From assembly GCF_019320115.1 (NCBI RefSeq), contig NC_089589.1, forward strand, positions 24,371,273 to 24,435,272: DNA of 64,000 bases, in the 5' to 3' direction. Numbering within the stretch: position 1 is the stretch's first letter; every line of letters begins with the position of its first letter. Below, one piece after another: positions 30,926 to 41,608 of the stretch. The position numbers were made by a program, and so were the translations under genes. Under the pieces are notes generated by a model. It had not been told where the DNA came from and ran no database searches. It saw nothing but the letters and a program-made list of their open reading frames with translations. Source of the DNA: Miscanthus floridulus. Lineage: Eukaryota; Streptophyta; Magnoliopsida; Poales; Poaceae.

Positions 30926-32298
30926 TGTTAACACTGGATTTTGGTCGATTCTGGAGGATGACAGGTGGACCCGCATGCGGGAAGAAGGGTGTTCGGCAAA
31001 CAAGACAAGCGGTCGGCTAAATGCTTGTGCGGTCGGTTACTCCAGAAGGCGGTGACTTCATTCGGGAAAAACAGAAGATGGCAGGCAAGACCGATCGGAA
31101 AGATGAAAGTTGTAATAATAAAGGAATCTAAAAGTTTAGGGTAAGGAATCGTAAGTTTCCAATTTTGTTTAAAAGTTCCTTTGTAAAGTCGTAGTCCTCT
31201 AGGACTCGTGTTTTGTCTAGGGTATAAATATTGACCCTCGACCATTGTAATAAGGGTTCACAACCAAATCAATACAACCGGCCCCGTGCCAACTTTCGAG
31301 TCCTTTTGTCGCGTCGTCGAGTTCTTCGAGAGGAGTCATCGATCCGTCGACCTCCGTAAGTTCCGACAACCTTGTTATCATGTTTAGTATCATGCGGTGG
31401 ATTTAAATGTGATGCAAGTAGTCTTGTTTGTTTTCAATGATCGTGCGGCGGATCTTTGCTTGACAATCAAGAAGTCTTTGCTTATGCTTTATTTATGAGC
31501 AGATACCGTGCGGCAGGCGTTTGCTCAATATGCTTAGCGAAAGCAAGATAGTTATCGGCTCTATTAGATATGGCAAAATCTAAATAGATTCATTAAGTTA
31601 TCCAGTGTTGCATGTTTTAAACATTTTATATATTTGTAACATACTTTTGCCCAATCTAGATTGATATCGTTCGGCTCTCTTTTTCTCTTATGGTTTTATT
31701 CGTGCTTCAACGATCATTGCTTTTCATATTACCTTTGCAAATAGATAACACGTTCATAATGGCTGAATTATTTTAATCTAGATTGTCACATGTTGCGGGT
31801 TCATGCATGTTAATCACGTTTAGGCTTTAATGAAACCAGGTGTCGTACGGCAGATGCAGGTTTTAGATTAGTTTAATCGTCTTTATTTGCACGTTCCTTC
31901 TTCATGGACCCCAATTCGGCTAGACTGCCGAGCTTGGTTACGCATTAACTCATAATTAATTTCACTTACTCAAATATGTCTTCCCATGCACATGCATTCG
32001 GCAATCAAGTCTTTACGTGCATTCATCTTATGATTAGCTGAATGATTCATGAACTTGTTGGCAGACAGCTCTGTATAGCTGTATGTCGTTGTAAGTGGCT
32101 TCAGGGCCGTATATGAGGAACTGTCTGGTATTACCCGACATGTTCCGGTTTGATATTTAATTGTTTTATCCCTTGTTAGTTTTTCAGGTCAAACTGACTG
32201 GCACGCTTCCGGATCACGTAGCACCCAGGAACCCGATTGAAGCCACACTTTTCGGCTTGCTGTGTGTGAGGCACAGTGCGTCACATTTTGTGTCAACA
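30926..32298 (+). repeat. Tat element 5' LTR
   Basis: 1,373 bp, TG...CA ends. Holds a TATA box (31223-31230) and long leader. Almost identical to 41609-42981. Confidence 0.93.
31223..31230 (+). promoter_or_regulatory. TATA box of the 5' LTR
   Basis: TATAAATA after a GTCTAGGG context; transcription would start about 30 bp on, near 31255. The 3' LTR copy is at 41906-41913. Confidence 0.65.
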
Positions 32299-32302
32299 CA
32301 CT

Positions 32303-32320
32303 TTTTGGCACGCCCGGTGG
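32303..32320 (+). other. Tat primer-binding site region
   Basis: TTTGGCACGCCCGGTGGG, a few bases inside the LTR, resembles the tRNA-complementary sites of Tat/Athila-type elements. The exact tRNA is not assigned. Confidence 0.5.
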
Positions 32321-32339
32321 GACCACCTGTTAGTTTAAG

Positions 32340-33467
32340 ATGGCGTCTGAGATCAACAATGATCATGTTCTGGATGTGAGCATGGCAGAATTGCCAGATA
32401 ATTACAAGGATTTAGTGCTACAAGCATGTGAGCAATACCAACGGAAATGCTTGATGTCTTTTTCCAAAAACAAGAGCAATAAAGTATTTCAAAAGCAGTC
32501 AATGCCAAGGGTTCTTCTTCCGCATCAAACTGATTACACTGAAGAGGAGGATGCTCAGAAGATGGCAGCCCTAGTTTATAAAGCTATGGGAGAAACCATG
32601 ACAAACCATCACACAGCTTTTCTGAATACCTTTCGGGCAATCATGATCAGTACTTTTGGCCCAATGGTTGATAAATACTTCGAAGAAAATGTTGGACCAC
32701 TCAGTGGGCCGACGCTTTTCAATGTTCCAAAGCATCAAAAGAAGCCTGATGGATGTGGTCCTTCGGCTAATGCTTGCATGGCTTTCTTCCTCCCATCAGA
32801 GTTTATAGCTCCCGAAAGCCAAGATGTCCAAGAAGAGGTGTACTCTGATTTTGATGAGAGTGAATGTAAGGATTTGATGGCTCAGCTTGTATTAACGCAG
32901 CAGGCTGTTTTTGATAAACCAATCAAGAATCGTCACTTGAGACCACTCTATTTAAAGGGATATGTCAATGGCAAGCCTTTAACTAAGATGTTTGTCGATG
33001 GAGGGGCTGCTATCAATATCATGCCTTATACTACCTTCAGAAAGCTTGGGATCACTAATGAAGAATTGTTGAAAACTGACATGGTGCTTAGGGACTTTGC
33101 TGGCAATCCTTCCGATACCCGAGGTGCTATCCATGTCGAGCTGACTATTGGGTCAAAAACTCTGATTACCACCTTTTTTGTCATTGATGGCAAGGGGGCA
33201 TATAGTCTACTCTTGGGCAGAGATTGGATCCATGCTAATTGTTGCATTCCTTCAACTATGCATCAAATTCTCATTCAATGGATTGGAGATGATGTTGAAG
33301 TTGTACATGCTGATAATTCGGTAAGTGTTGCTGCCACAGAATCTACCTATTGGGAATATGAGGGCGTCGATTGTTTCTCTGGAAAAGTTTGGAAAGAAGG
33401 TCATGTAAATGTTTTCAGCGAGGGCCAACAGCCGATCCAAGCAGTCGGCTCTCATAGCAATTTTTAA
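32340..33467 (+). CDS. Gag-protease ORF of the Tat element (gag core missing)
   Basis: This 375-residue frame has a gag-like N-terminus, then an acidic linker, then an aspartic protease: active-site motif F-V-D-G-G-A-A (catalytic Asp about residue 220) and the second-half motif LLLGRDWIHAN about 70 residues on. Plant Tat gag normally also has a retrotrans_gag core and a CCHC zinc knuckle; neither is present between about residue 145 and 200, so the ORF appears internally deleted while staying open. The stop overlaps the pol start as TAATG. Its particle-forming function is probably lost, and it would need gag from a related element. Confidence 0.75.
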   Translation: MASEINNDHVLDVSMAELPDNYKDLVLQACEQYQRKCLMSFSKNKSNKVFQKQSMPRVLLPHQTDYTEEEDAQKMAALVYKAMGETMTNHHTAFLNTFRAIMISTFGPMVDKYFEENVGPLSGPTLFNVPKHQKKPDGCGPSANACMAFFLPSEFIAPESQDVQEEVYSDFDESECKDLMAQLVLTQQAVFDKPIKNRHLRPLYLKGYVNGKPLTKMFVDGGAAINIMPYTTFRKLGITNEELLKTDMVLRDFAGNPSDTRGAIHVELTIGSKTLITTFFVIDGKGAYSLLLGRDWIHANCCIPSTMHQILIQWIGDDVEVVHADNSVSVAATESTYWEYEGVDCFSGKVWKEGHVNVFSEGQQPIQAVGSHSNF

Positions 33468-36400
33468 TGGGAAATCCCATCGATGGCAACAAAGGAAAGT
33501 TGGGACGTGGTTTTATGTCAGCTGATAAATTGGAAGAAATTAATGTTGGTGATGGTTCTAAGCCAAGGCCGATGTATATTAGTGCAAAGTTAGACCCAGA
33601 ATATAAATCAAAGTTGATAGATCTATTGAAAGAGTTTAAAGATTGTTTTGCTTGGGATTACACGGAAATGCCTGGATTGGATCGTTCCATTGTTGAGCAT
33701 CGATTACCCATTAAACCTGGATTTTGTCCTTATAAACAACCTCCACGGAAGATATACAAAGAGGAAGTATTGGCCGATGTGAAGAAGGAGGTTGAAAGAT
33801 TAATAGAAGCAAACTTCATTCGGCCATGTAAGTATGCAGAGTGGATTTCAAATATAGTACCGGTATACAAGAAAAATGGAAAAATGAGAGTTTGCATAGA
33901 TTTCAGAAATCTTAATAAGGCTACTCCCATGGATGGTTACCCAATGCCAGTTGCCGATTTGCTGGTAGATGCAGCAGCAGGTTATGAAGTCATTAGTTTT
34001 ATGGATGGTAATGCTGGCTATAACCAAATTTTTATGGCAATAGAAGATATTTCGAAAACAGCTTTTAGATGTCCTGGTCATATTGGTTTGTTTGAATGGA
34101 TAGTCATGACATTTGGGTTAAAGAATGCCGGTGCAACTTATCAAAGAGCTATGAATTATATCTTTCACGAGCTGATCGGCAAGATTATAGAGATTTACAT
34201 CGATGATGTGGTGGTCAAGTCTAGAAATCATGAAGGACATTTAGCCGATTTAAGAAAGACTCTGGAATGCACAAGGAAGCATGGCTTGAAGATGAATCCA
34301 AACAAATGTGCCTTTGGAGTTTCGGCCGGTGAGTTTTTGGGATTTTTAGTTTATAAAGGAGGAATTGAAGTTGGGAAAAAGAGCATGGAAGCAATAGACA
34401 AAGTTGTGCCTCCAACCAATCTCACAGAATTACAATCATTGTTAGGCAAAATCAACTTTGTAAGAAGATTTATATCCAATCTATCAGGGAGAGTTTTACC
34501 CTTTTCTCCTTTATTAAAGCTCAAGAAGGATCAAAAATTTGTATGGGGTGACATACAACAAAAGGCTTTTGATGAGATCAAGCAATATATGAAGGCACCA
34601 CCTGTGCTGGTACCTCCACAACTTGACAAACCTTTTAAGTTGTATGTGGCGGCCGATAGCCTAACGATAGGATCGGCCCTTATGCAAGAGTTTGAAGGAA
34701 AAGAAAGAGTCATAGCTTATCTTAGCCGAAAGCTGTTAGACCCGGAAACAAGGTATTCGGCTACAGAAAAACTTTGCTTATGTGTGTATTATTCATGTAC
34801 CAAATTTCGGCACTATTTGTTGAATGCCGAGTGTGTGGTGGTTTCTAGTTTTGATGTAATCAAACATATGCTATCAATGCCGATTTTGAATGGAAGAATT
34901 GGCAAATGGATTTTAGCATTGTCAGAATTTAATTTAAGGTATGAATCGGCAAAGGCGATAAAGGGTCAAATTATTGCCGATTTTATTACCCAACATCGGG
35001 ATCTTTCTGTTGAGGCGATAAGCATTGTGCCTTGGGCCTTGTTCTTCGATGGATCATCTTGTAACAAAGGTGGTGGTGCTGGTATTCTTTTGATTTCCCC
35101 ACAAGGAAAAGCTTTTGAGTATGCAGTTCCTATTGAATTTCATGTTACTAACAATCAGGCAGAGTATGAAGCATTGCTTAGAGGACTTCAGCTTCTTATA
35201 GAAGTAAAGGCCGTTGCTGTTGAAATCTTTAGGGATTCTGAGTTGGTGATTAATCAACTGAATAGTCAGTATGAATGCAAGAACAATGTGTTAAGAGAAT
35301 ATTATGAGGAGTGTAGAGAACTTTTGAAGAATTTTCTGATGGTGACCTTGCATCATATCCCTAGAGAGTACAATGAAGAAGCAAATAAGTTAGCTCAAGC
35401 TGCTTCTGGATATCGAGAGAGTCGGGAAGTTTTTGCTATGGAGGAAGATGTTTTAAATACTGATCCAGTAGATGGTGATTGGAGATACGAAGTTACCAAT
35501 TATCTGAAAAATCCATCTCAAAAGGTTTCCCGAAAACTCAGGTACAAAGCTCTCAAATTTGTGTTTCTTGATGATCAGTTATATTACAAGTCCATCAATG
35601 GAGTATTGCTCAAATGTTTAAGTCAAGAAGAGGCCAAGAAAGTGATGTATGAGGTTCACGAAGGATTGTGTGGTGCACATCAGTCAGCTTATCGGATGAA
35701 GTGGATAATTAGGAGAACTGGTTATTTTTGGCCAACTATGTTGAAAGATTGTTTTGAATATTACAAAGGGTGTCACAATTGTCAAAAATTCGGCAATATT
35801 CAAAAAGTTCCAGCGTCTGCTATGAATCCTATAATCAAGCCTTGGCCGTTCAGAGGATGGGGTATAGATTTAATTGGTCAGATCAATCCTCCTTCTAGTA
35901 AGGGACACAAATTTGTACTCTTGGCCATGGATTATTTCACCAAGTGGGTTGAAGCTATCCCTTTGAAGAAGGTAACGTCAGAGAATATGATCAGTTTTGT
36001 TAAGGAACATATAGTTCATAGATTCGGGATTCCTCAGACTATAACAACTGATCAAGGAACTCAATTTAATTCTTCAGAATTCTGTGACTTTGCCAAAAGT
36101 ATGGGGATTAAGTTGTATAATTCTTCTCCTTATTATGCACAAGCTAATGGTCAGGCAGAAGCATCAAATAAGATTATGATTAAAATTATCCAGAAGAAGA
36201 TTGATGAAAAACCAAGGAAATGGCACTTGGTTCTTAATGAAGCATTGTGGGCTTACCGAATGGCTTGTCATGGGTCCACTCAAACGTCTCCCTATGAGCT
36301 GGTTTATGGACATCATGCTGTGTTACCATGGGAATTACGGTCAGGATCAAGGCGAGTTGTGTTACAGAAAGAATTGGTGGAAGAGGATTATAAGAATCTA

Positions 36401-36736
36401 ATGATGGATGAATTGGAAGATCTACATTTGATTCGTCTCAAGGCATTAGAAAATATTGAGAAAAATAAAATACGCGTTGCCAAGTATTATAACAAAAGGG
36501 TTAGGCTGAAGCAATTCGCAGAAGGAGATTTGGTTTGGAAAACTATATTGCCAGTTGGAACAAAGGATAGAGCGTTCGGCAAATGGTCTCCAAATTGGGA
36601 AGGTCCTTTCCGAATAGTAGAATGTGTACCTGGTAATGCATACATATTGAAAACTTTATTTGGAGAGGAGTTTACCAGAGCTATCAATGGAAGATTTCTT
36701 AAGAGATATTATCCCAGTGTTGAAGTTGGTTTATGA
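33467..36736 (+). CDS. Pol polyprotein of the Tat element (RT-RH-aRH-IN)
   Basis: An uninterrupted 1,089-residue frame. Reverse transcriptase spans about residues 90-270 with the YIDD catalytic motif at 244-247; the Ty3-type RNase H follows (about 390-510). A second, archaeal-type RNase H begins at FFDGSS (Asp about 528) with TNNQAEYEAL downstream. Integrase has the H-H-C-C zinc module (about 730-775) and a D-D-35-E triad at about 801, 862 and 898. The C-terminal end has a GPF-like WEGPF motif and no chromodomain. All catalytic residues are present. Start ATG shares one base with the gag-protease stop, suggesting termination-reinitiation or frameshift for expression. It would copy element RNA in the cytoplasm and integrate the DNA in the nucleus. 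Confidence 0.95.
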   Translation: MGNPIDGNKGKLGRGFMSADKLEEINVGDGSKPRPMYISAKLDPEYKSKLIDLLKEFKDCFAWDYTEMPGLDRSIVEHRLPIKPGFCPYKQPPRKIYKEEVLADVKKEVERLIEANFIRPCKYAEWISNIVPVYKKNGKMRVCIDFRNLNKATPMDGYPMPVADLLVDAAAGYEVISFMDGNAGYNQIFMAIEDISKTAFRCPGHIGLFEWIVMTFGLKNAGATYQRAMNYIFHELIGKIIEIYIDDVVVKSRNHEGHLADLRKTLECTRKHGLKMNPNKCAFGVSAGEFLGFLVYKGGIEVGKKSMEAIDKVVPPTNLTELQSLLGKINFVRRFISNLSGRVLPFSPLLKLKKDQKFVWGDIQQKAFDEIKQYMKAPPVLVPPQLDKPFKLYVAADSLTIGSALMQEFEGKERVIAYLSRKLLDPETRYSATEKLCLCVYYSCTKFRHYLLNAECVVVSSFDVIKHMLSMPILNGRIGKWILALSEFNLRYESAKAIKGQIIADFITQHRDLSVEAISIVPWALFFDGSSCNKGGGAGILLISPQGKAFEYAVPIEFHVTNNQAEYEALLRGLQLLIEVKAVAVEIFRDSELVINQLNSQYECKNNVLREYYEECRELLKNFLMVTLHHIPREYNEEANKLAQAASGYRESREVFAMEEDVLNTDPVDGDWRYEVTNYLKNPSQKVSRKLRYKALKFVFLDDQLYYKSINGVLLKCLSQEEAKKVMYEVHEGLCGAHQSAYRMKWIIRRTGYFWPTMLKDCFEYYKGCHNCQKFGNIQKVPASAMNPIIKPWPFRGWGIDLIGQINPPSSKGHKFVLLAMDYFTKWVEAIPLKKVTSENMISFVKEHIVHRFGIPQTITTDQGTQFNSSEFCDFAKSMGIKLYNSSPYYAQANGQAEASNKIMIKIIQKKIDEKPRKWHLVLNEALWAYRMACHGSTQTSPYELVYGHHAVLPWELRSGSRRVVLQKELVEEDYKNLMMDELEDLHLIRLKALENIEKNKIRVAKYYNKRVRLKQFAEGDLVWKTILPVGTKDRAFGKWSPNWEGPFRIVECVPGNAYILKTLFGEEFTRAINGRFLKRYYPSVEVGL

Positions 36737-37004
36737 ATGTAGATCAGAAAAGCCGATGAAGGGGAAATCGCCTTTAGCCTAAAAATAAATAAGACTGAAA
36801 ATAGCCGATATTGTTCATATCGCCTTTAGCACAAAATAGCCGATGCAGTTTGCATCGCCTCTAGCACAAGAATGTTTATGCAAGGTTGGGGTGTTTTCAG
36901 CATTTTTTATGACAGTCGCAGGCAGAATTTTACCGAAGAGAATCAAAGAAATAAGTATTCTTACAAAAGACGAGATTATTCATAGAAGTCCATCCTAATA
37001 CAAA
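36737..37004. other. Spacer between pol and antisense genes
   Basis: Short repeats of the word TCGCCTTTAG/AGCCGAT (36750-36870) occur here; convergent transcripts would end in this interval. No coding feature. Confidence 0.4.
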
Positions 37005-37878
37005 CTACTCCTCAAATAACTTGTTGAGGACGGACTGGGGGTTTGTAGATTCGGCAAGGGCGGCGGCATGATCATCGTAGGCCTCCAGACGCTCGTCTAT
37101 GTCGTCAATCTCGTCTGGGCGTCCTCCAGCGAAGCCGACTGGCCAGAAGGAGTAGTCCTCATTGGTTCGGGAGGTCATTACCGCCAGCCCGAGAGAAGCG
37201 CCAAGGTGCACACCTTGGATGATGGCCTGATCAATGCGGCCGTCCGCAGCATCAAGGCGTGCCTCGGATGTCTCCCCTTGGGCACTCACCTTGTCGGCGA
37301 TCTTGTTCGCCGCCGCCTTCAGGCGATCATTCTCCGCAGAAAGAGCTGGGTAGAAAAGAAAAAATGGATCAGCAAGCAAGGGAAGCCAGAATGATAAAAC
37401 CAAATGGGGATATCAAACCGGTGATGGCGTCGCAGAATTGCTTCCGCTGGTCCTCCCATTCGGCTTGATCGATGCTGAACTTCTTGGAGACGTCGCCTAG
37501 CTCCTCCTGGGCTTCGTCCCTCTCCTGGCGAAACTTGAGCGCCTCCTCGTGAGAGTATGGATGGTGTGCATCTGCTGGTTCTGCCGGGCCCCAAGGATTG
37601 GAATGGTAAGAGCTTGAAGAGCTGGAAGATCCGGAGGAGCCGGATGATGGAGTTCCCGGTTGAGCTGCCGTCGCCGGAGGAAGGAGATGATATTGGCTGG
37701 AGCTGATGACCCTTATCCTGATGAATGAGGAAGGAAAGATCGAAACTAAGAGATGAACAAGGAAATTGCAAAGGGGGCAAAAAGCTGAATCGTACCCACG
37801 ACGCCGGCAGCGCGATGCTCTGCTTCCTTCAGCCTCTCCGTCGGCAGGACGCTTGCCATGGTTGCCACTGTTCGTCAT
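37005..37878 (-). CDS. Antisense gene B of the Tat element (coiled-coil protein)
   Basis: Three exons read on the minus strand: MTNSGNHGKRPADGEAEGSR with a basic CRRR end (from 37878, GT after it); a Ser/Pro-rich then helical middle exon (about 37720-37430; SHEEALKFRQERDEAQEELG); and a helical, Glu/Ala-rich last exon ending at the stop 37005-37007 (about 37350 on; ALSAENDRLKAAANKIADKV). Splice edges are plausible GT/AG. A TATAAATA box lies about 115 bp upstream of the ATG. No known domain; an N-terminal basic patch suggests nuclear localisation and the rest a coiled coil. The frames are open, so it may be expressed. Confidence 0.55.
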
Positions 37879-37991
37879 TTGCTTTGATGGAGGTTAGGGT
37901 TTTCTTCTGGAATGAATCGAACGAAGGAAGTGGAGGAGACGGATGTGAGAATGCTAAAGCGAAGATAGCGATGAAAGCTAACGGAAGGGTC

Positions 37992-37999
37992 TATTTATA
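37992..37999 (-). promoter_or_regulatory. TATA box for antisense gene B
   Basis: Minus strand TATAAATA, preceded by CGGCT, 114-121 bp before the start codon of gene B. It suggests an internal antisense promoter independent of the LTR. Confidence 0.6.
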
Positions 38000-38358
38000 A
38001 GCCGAAGCGAAGGATCGTGGCGAATTCCACGGGGTTGTGGGGCGAGAATGCCGAACGGTGGAGTAGGGTTTTTCCCTTTCAGCTGGGCCGCTACTGGGCT
38101 GGGCCAGGCATGGGTTAAATCGAACGTCGCTCGACTATCTCCCTGATTTGTTGGAGCCAACATTGTTCGGCTATACCCTCACAATATTTAAATTGGATTC
38201 GTTCGGCTATCAGAAGAATGGAGACAATCGGCTACATTCTAATTGAGTAATTTAAGGGGAAAAGACCGATTGCTTTTTTTTTCAAACAAATAAAAATATG
38301 TGAAAACGAAGTTGAAGGACAGAGGGTATCACATTTGAGTTTATTACAAGCCCAATGT

Positions 38359-41300
38359 CTACTTGTTTAGAAGCTGATTGATTGCCTCTATGGCTTCAGT
38401 CCTGATTCGGCTAACATTATCTAGCACTTTTTGATCTTCATCTTCAGAACTCTGGATGCTGGATAACTTGTTTTTGATCTGCTAATCTTCTTTGAAGGTC
38501 GAAGCTATCTTTAGTGAAGCTGCTTCTATGTTCTTCGGCAAATTAGCTATATGGGCCCTGTGAGACTGAATTTTGGCATTCAGTTTGGCTAGTTGAGCTT
38601 CTAGTCTGCTTTTTTCATCCTCCATGGCTTTCAGTTCAGGCTCCAAGGTTGCCAAGGAATTTCTCATAGTCTGGATACGAGAGTGAAGATCTTTAATCTC
38701 CAGCTTTTTCAAAGATCTATCATTCTGCAGAGCGGGCCTCGAAGATATGTTCTTGGTTGCCCTTCTCACCATAGCAAAGTGGTCATCAAGATGGGCTGCA
38801 GATTCTAGGGGAGCTTTGAGAGCAGAGGGGATATCTTGATCAATGAGTTCAAGGAGGTCTTTTATCTGGTCTGCATCCTGAACCAGACTAATGGTATCCT
38901 TATTCAGCAGAATGATCACCTCTTTTAGCCGAGCCTGATTTTCCAGCGATAAGGTTTGATGAGAAGTGATCTCTTCACCTTTCTCAATGATGTAGTCCTC
39001 AATAGAGAAGGAGTAACTGGTGGTCGGTTTAGTGATGTTCTTCTAAAGAAAGGAGAAGAAAGAAGGTGTTAGCCAATTGGGTAATTTTGCTAAAATATAG
39101 TGTGAGACAAGGCATTACCTGTTGGGCTGATTGATCATCAGGATGGATTATACCCTGGCTTGCTAGAGAACTTGATTGAAGGTTCAGAAGAGGCGGGTCT
39201 GGAGATTGATCAGGAGAAGTTTCCCTTGCCAGTTCATCTAAGATTTCATCTATTCTCAATAAAGTAAATGATAATGAGCATAAGAGATAGGTGTTATTTA
39301 GGAAAAAAGAGAAGAAAGGGAATTGGCTGAACGATGTTACCTATGGTTTCATCAGATTTGTGAGCTTTTAAACTTTCAGCTTCATGAGTCTCTGAAGTTT
39401 CGCTATCATGGATTTCTTCATCTTCAGTAGAAACTTCAGGGGTTGGTTCTGCAGGCGCTGAGGTATTGCCTAGTGTGGGAATTTCGACTTGTGGCTGCAA
39501 TGGAAGTAATGAATATAGAGGTGGTCAGGTTTACTGCTAAGTGAGGTTGTTAACCTGATAAGAAAATAAAAGATTCATGCCGTAAGAGATAATCTGGCTT
39601 TCTTGGTCCTTGGTTTCTTGGGTAAGAGAAAATTGTCAGATGTTTTCCTTTTGCTTTTTCCTCTTGAAGACGCAGCGGCTGAAGCAGCAGGGGTTCTCAT
39701 GAGTGCCTTTAAGGGTATTGAATCCAAAGTCACAGGAGTTTTCATGAATTCCTTTAAATTTGGAGCATCAAACCCCAGAGCAGGCTTGGGACCAGCTAAA
39801 TAGTACTGGATTGCTTTGGCTGGGAGAGTAAACTCAAGATCATGTGCATAACTAAATGTTAAAATAAGAAGTGGGTTCAGGAGCAAGAAATGATGAGCAT
39901 AATGAAATTACCTCACTATCAGAAGCAAAGTCAGGTTGCAAGTTTTTGCATAGAGAATGAACTGATATATTGAAGATATGAGTATGTCATTCTTGCCACC
40001 AAGAGACAAAGAAGGGATGAGCAACATCTATTAGCCCAAATGGAGATGGTTCATATGTTGGCAATTCCCATCCTAATTCAAAGATTTTCTTGGCTTCCAT
40101 TCTTTCTGTTATTACTTCCCTTGACTTTATGATTGCTGAGAAGAGGAATCTTGGAGGCAGTTGGCCACATCCTAATTGTCTGGCCACCATATTTGGATAG
40201 TAGAATTCATAGGTGGACTGCACTAACCTCCCATGATGAAATTCGGCTGGCAGAGTGCAAGGTTTGATAAAGGAGTAGAAAATCTCCGTGGATTATTGAC
40301 CTGAACAACCAATTTCATAGCTAAACTTGCAGGGCAAAGTCAAATTTTTATTTTCTCTGTAAGGAAACCAGAGCACATTGCCGAATCCTTTGAAAAACAG
40401 CTTGAAGAAATGACCGATGTCTATGTCATTGCTTATAGATGATGCTGCTTCCCCATAAGTCTGACAAGCCTTAACCTTTGCTGTACTACCTTCAGCATAG
40501 TTAACTGAAGGAAAACTTAGATTGAAGAGGCTCACAGAGGTTATCTGATGCATATATAGCTGAAGCCACATTTGAATTAGCCACCAGGGACCATTCACAC
40601 AAGAGATTTCTCCACCTTGGCGCATCTGAAGAGTAATCTGATGCATCATATGATAAACAGACCCTAAGAGATATTTGCCTAGTGGGATCTGAGTGCCTGC
40701 AGCTAAATCTTCAGCCATTACCATGTGATTCAGGGTTGGTTCATTGGATTTTCCATAGAAAATGAATCTGCATAGCCACATATTCATAAAGGCTTTCAAC
40801 TCTTTGTCAGAGACGGTGCCAGATGCATTCATGTAGTTCTGGATATGTTTGACCCATCCACATCCAGAGCTGACGGCTCTTTGATTACTTTTGCTCTTGT
40901 ACTTATAGGGATATACTAGCAATGACACGTTCAAGCCAGTCATCATGAACACGTCGGCTAGAGTGATGGTCATCATACCATGACCAAAGATGAAGGCATT
41001 AATAGTGTCAGACCAAAAATGGGAAGCTGCTATCAAAAGGGAATCATTTCTGGGTGTTTCTGCTAAGGATAATTCCAGACAATGACTGATGTCTTGACTT
41101 TCCCAGTGGCTGCTGCTTTTCTCCAGCATTCTCCTGTACCAATTACGCCATCTGGTGATTGGGAGAAATGGCCAATTCTTGAATGTGTTCGGCCATCGGT
41201 TTGGCGAGGTGATCCCAGATTTGAAAGGAATTCTTTGGGTTTCCTTCTCGATAATTTCAGAAGGGTCAGGATTTCCCATTGGGCCGAGGAAATAGGAGTC

Positions 41301-41458
41301 GAAGTTGGCAGCATAGGGGATCAAAATCTGGTTCTTGTATTCCTTTAGAAGATGATTGAAATCAAAGAAGAATAAATCAAAAGAGGAGCGGGAGGATCAA
41401 ATGAAAGTTGCCGAATATAAGTAAAGTTTACCTCTAGGATTTCATCCTGGGTCGCCAT
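38359..41458 (-). CDS. Antisense gene A of the Tat element (plant mobile domain protein)
   Basis: Starting at MATQDEILE (41458) with a GT after it, exon 2 (about 41350-40293) is a long open stretch containing the PMD core: LLIAASHFWSDTINAFIFGHG, MTITLADVFMMTGLNV, then WLCRFIFYG and WWLIQMWLQLY. Later exons give a FLFSAIIKSREVI block (40223-39987), a Ser/Lys-rich nuclear-signal-like segment with SRGKSKRKTS and KKPRTKKARL (39886-39575), acidic linkers, and a long coiled coil (38919 to the stop at 38359). One in-frame TAG, at 38482-38484, precedes the last exon portion, so the gene may be truncated by about 40 residues. Antisense extra ORFs are known in Tat elements; their function is not established. 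Confidence 0.68.
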
Positions 41459-41592
41459 TGAAGATTCGAAGTAGGTCCGAGGTTGCGCTGAAAGCTTGAA
41501 TTTTTGGGCAGCGGCTGCGGTATTGAACGGTGCTGACCTAGGAGGAAGAAAGAGCTTCTGGTCAATTTCAGAATAAAACAACTTTTATCCCG

Positions 41593-41608
41593 AAATTGAG
41601 GGGGCATG
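41593..41608 (+). other. Polypurine tract
   Basis: GAAATTGAGGGGGCAT-like purine-rich run directly before the 3' LTR, the plus-strand primer site. Confidence 0.7.
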
